A DNA stretch of 36,926 bases. Source: Chryseobacterium gleum. GTDB lineage: Bacteria; Bacteroidota; Bacteroidia; Flavobacteriales_D; Crocinitomicaceae. The stretch spans positions 1 to 36,926 of the forward strand of contig CAMCQL010000002.1 of the NCBI GenBank assembly GCA_945877005.1, given 5' to 3'. The position numbers were made by a program, and so were the translations under genes. Positions 36,501 to 36,926 of this stretch are shown here, one piece after another (position 1 is the first letter of the stretch; every line of letters begins with the position of its first letter). Below the pieces are notes generated by a model. It was not told the origin of the DNA and ran no database searches. It saw nothing but the letters and a program-made list of their open reading frames with translations.

Positions 36501-36926
36501 TTAGTAATCGGATCTTTATTTGGTCCAGGATTATCAATTCCATCTGCATCCTGGTAAGGTCCTTCAAAAAAGTCAATACCAATAGCAGGAGGATTAGAAC
36601 CATAACCAATTTTACCGGCATTATTTTGGTCAAAATTATCACCATTAAAACAATATCCTAAACCACGCGTAACGTCACAACCAACATAGTCATCAGCGTA
36701 GTTACCTAAATCTGCATCCACGTACTGGGAGAAATATGTATTATATAACGTTTGGGTACCACGGTTGATTAACTCATAGTTATAAAAAGTCATTCGATTG
36801 ACTTCATCATTTGTAGCAAACACGAACGCTTGAGCTCTAATTTCCATACCAATAGGTTCACCATTTGTTTCAGTATGAATATTACCTTTATCATTGAAAA
36901 CCCACCAATGCGTTTCATCACCAAAA
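33521..36926 (-). CDS. Very large T9SS type A sorting domain protein, 5' end outside the window
   Basis: The frame stays open to the window edge (FGDETHWWVFNDKG precedes the first internal Met, whose ATG is at 36847), so the start and signal peptide are missing. At least 1,134 residues are visible. They are mostly beta-rich, rich in Asn, Asp, Tyr and Gly, with few cysteines, and lack any enzyme motif I recognise. The C-terminal 90 residues are a type A T9SS sorting domain: NIVPNPYYAFSTYEKNR, VKITNLPENCVIKIYNISGK, SGVYLIHVEVEG and VIKFFGG. A short MRQIDLETI tail follows the usual end. It should be exported by the type IX system to the surface. The PorV/PorQ-like gene downstream is on the same strand and may be its partner. 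Confidence 0.88.
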   Translation of the reverse strand, partial: FGDETHWWVFNDKGNIHTETNGEPIGMEIRAQAFVFATNDEVNRMTFYNYELINRGTQTLYNTYFSQYVDADLGNYADDYVGCDVTRGLGYCFNGDNFDQNNAGKIGYGSNPPAIGIDFFEGPYQDADGIDNPGPNKDPITKKIKVPTVTDAINQKGIVYSGLGIGYGDGIPDNERFGMKRFNYYTANAAQNQSDPTTAANFYNYMNGKWRFGDRTVFGGTGFPGSAGATSVFADYMFPGDSDTLNWGTGGVDPGFKNWSEQTNNNPAGDRRFVQSAGPFTLRPGAVNNITVGIVYARSSEGDLLASVRSLKRADTKAQALFDNCFRILEPPSAPKLTIQELNRELVLMLENPSTSNNKNEKYIEEDFNIPDPDNGAVIDKNYRFEGYQIYQMKTKDGSIADIGNTDKARLIAQCDVKNNIKNIINFEFDEELGFSIPTVKVNAENRGIKHSFKVTEDQFANGERRLVNFKQYYYIAVAYAYNSYKTYNPNDANSLDGQKMPYLSSRNSFDGSPIVASEAMPHNVRTENLEQNAIYGTTPKITRLDGRGNGNKFVNLTVSSRDSIVKSGFYKTPTYEYGKGPLNIKVVDPLNLAKGYFECKFRGYKSESLNEAKNNKGIDTANWIIYRYDKKGGVLLDSVTSEVTILSDNEQIVPQWGVSVQINQSEYYFTDITKKTYSISDEYKRFTDPINATISFQDSSKKWLTGISDRDDYTPYNWIRSGTNEYKPNPNDDLLGIYNPKFYPDQKNTYGDAFMDPDKKYTKLLGGTIAPHCLVGYQGEFMPLAYPEKISSPNDVRDIASISRLNNIDIVITKDTSLWTRCAVIELGRKITGNEGLAKPGTLRKGKSVDKLGRPLGSSTGMGWFPGYAVDVESGMRLHIAFGENSFLTGDNGRDMMWNPSNVSQDNNGDFHFGGQHPIYVFGVNVHGYSDNSKNCPYYDGINNWVYDKLSTDNVSDYLSVYQNILWIANPIAINRNFSIQTDCIISARVNKEYNDFTATGLNNGQPMYGWEMDEVATTVASKDRQVDALSLINIVPNPYYAFSTYEKNRLDTKVKITNLPENCVIKIYNISGKLIRTFKKASPLSYIDWDLKNSQAIPIASGVYLIHVEVEGVGSTVIKFFGGMRQIDLETI

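Noticed and set aside
36461..36661. Plus-strand 66-codon frame opposite the large T9SS protein
   Set aside because: It is a shadow of the minus-strand gene, with no recognisable features.

Overview
The window looks like a chromosomal segment of a low-GC member of the Bacteroidota, probably in or near the order Flavobacteriales. The reasons are: a type IX secretion (T9SS) type B sorting domain, a type A sorting domain, a PorV/PorQ-like protein and a PorP/SprF protein with its OmpA partner; several promoter boxes matching the Bacteroidota -7 element TAnnTTTG; absence of strong Shine-Dalgarno sequences; and several overlapping or abutting genes. I see no tRNA, rRNA, insertion sequence, phage gene, CRISPR array or attachment site. 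No gene-free stretch exceeds 300 bases; the largest gap is about 165 bases.

Layout. (1) 1-4301, plus strand: a compact run with short overlaps, holding the 3' end of an M16 peptidase, a T9SS type B cargo protein, a DUF3817 membrane protein, a ComB-type phosphatase and a zinc-dependent phospholipase C/S1-P1 protein. (2) 4428-5744: an OmpA-family outer membrane protein with a clear promoter and terminator. (3) 5809-8702: a CapD/FlaA1-type sugar-nucleotide dehydratase followed by a MORN-repeat protein, facing a small minus-strand carboxypeptidase-regulatory-like protein. (4) 9422-16048: a probable operon of guaB, two parvulin-type prolyl isomerases (the second SurA-like), a MoxR ATPase and a SirB1-like protein. 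It ends in a long hairpin shared with the convergent purL. (5) 18524-23857: three tandem, divergent paralogues of a polytopic membrane family of unknown function, followed by an overlapping lipoprotein that looks like an amidohydrolase without its metal-binding histidines. (6) 23930-26390: a long-chain acyl-CoA ligase and rsmG. (7) 26391-30034: a small hypothetical protein on the minus strand, then a PorP/SprF protein and a TPR-PD40-OmpA protein. (8) 30058-31458: a DUF1624-type membrane acyltransferase, convergent with greA and a HIT protein. (9) 32381-36926, minus strand: a PorV/PorQ-like protein downstream of a very large T9SS type A protein whose N-terminus lies outside the window.

How the genes fit together. 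Housekeeping functions (purine synthesis by guaB and purL, ribosomal RNA methylation, transcript cleavage by GreA, periplasmic folding) are interleaved with envelope functions (T9SS cargo and accessory proteins, OmpA proteins, surface polysaccharide synthesis). The part least explained by known families is 18524-23857. There, three membrane proteins share spaced motifs: an acidic residue in the first loop, NDN[QKR]T, SS[GA]xxKE, and G[NA]xxR[FY]K near the C-terminus. They sit with a probable pseudo-amidohydrolase lipoprotein. A glycosyltransferase-C-like or polymerase-like envelope role is my inference and is not shown by the sequence.
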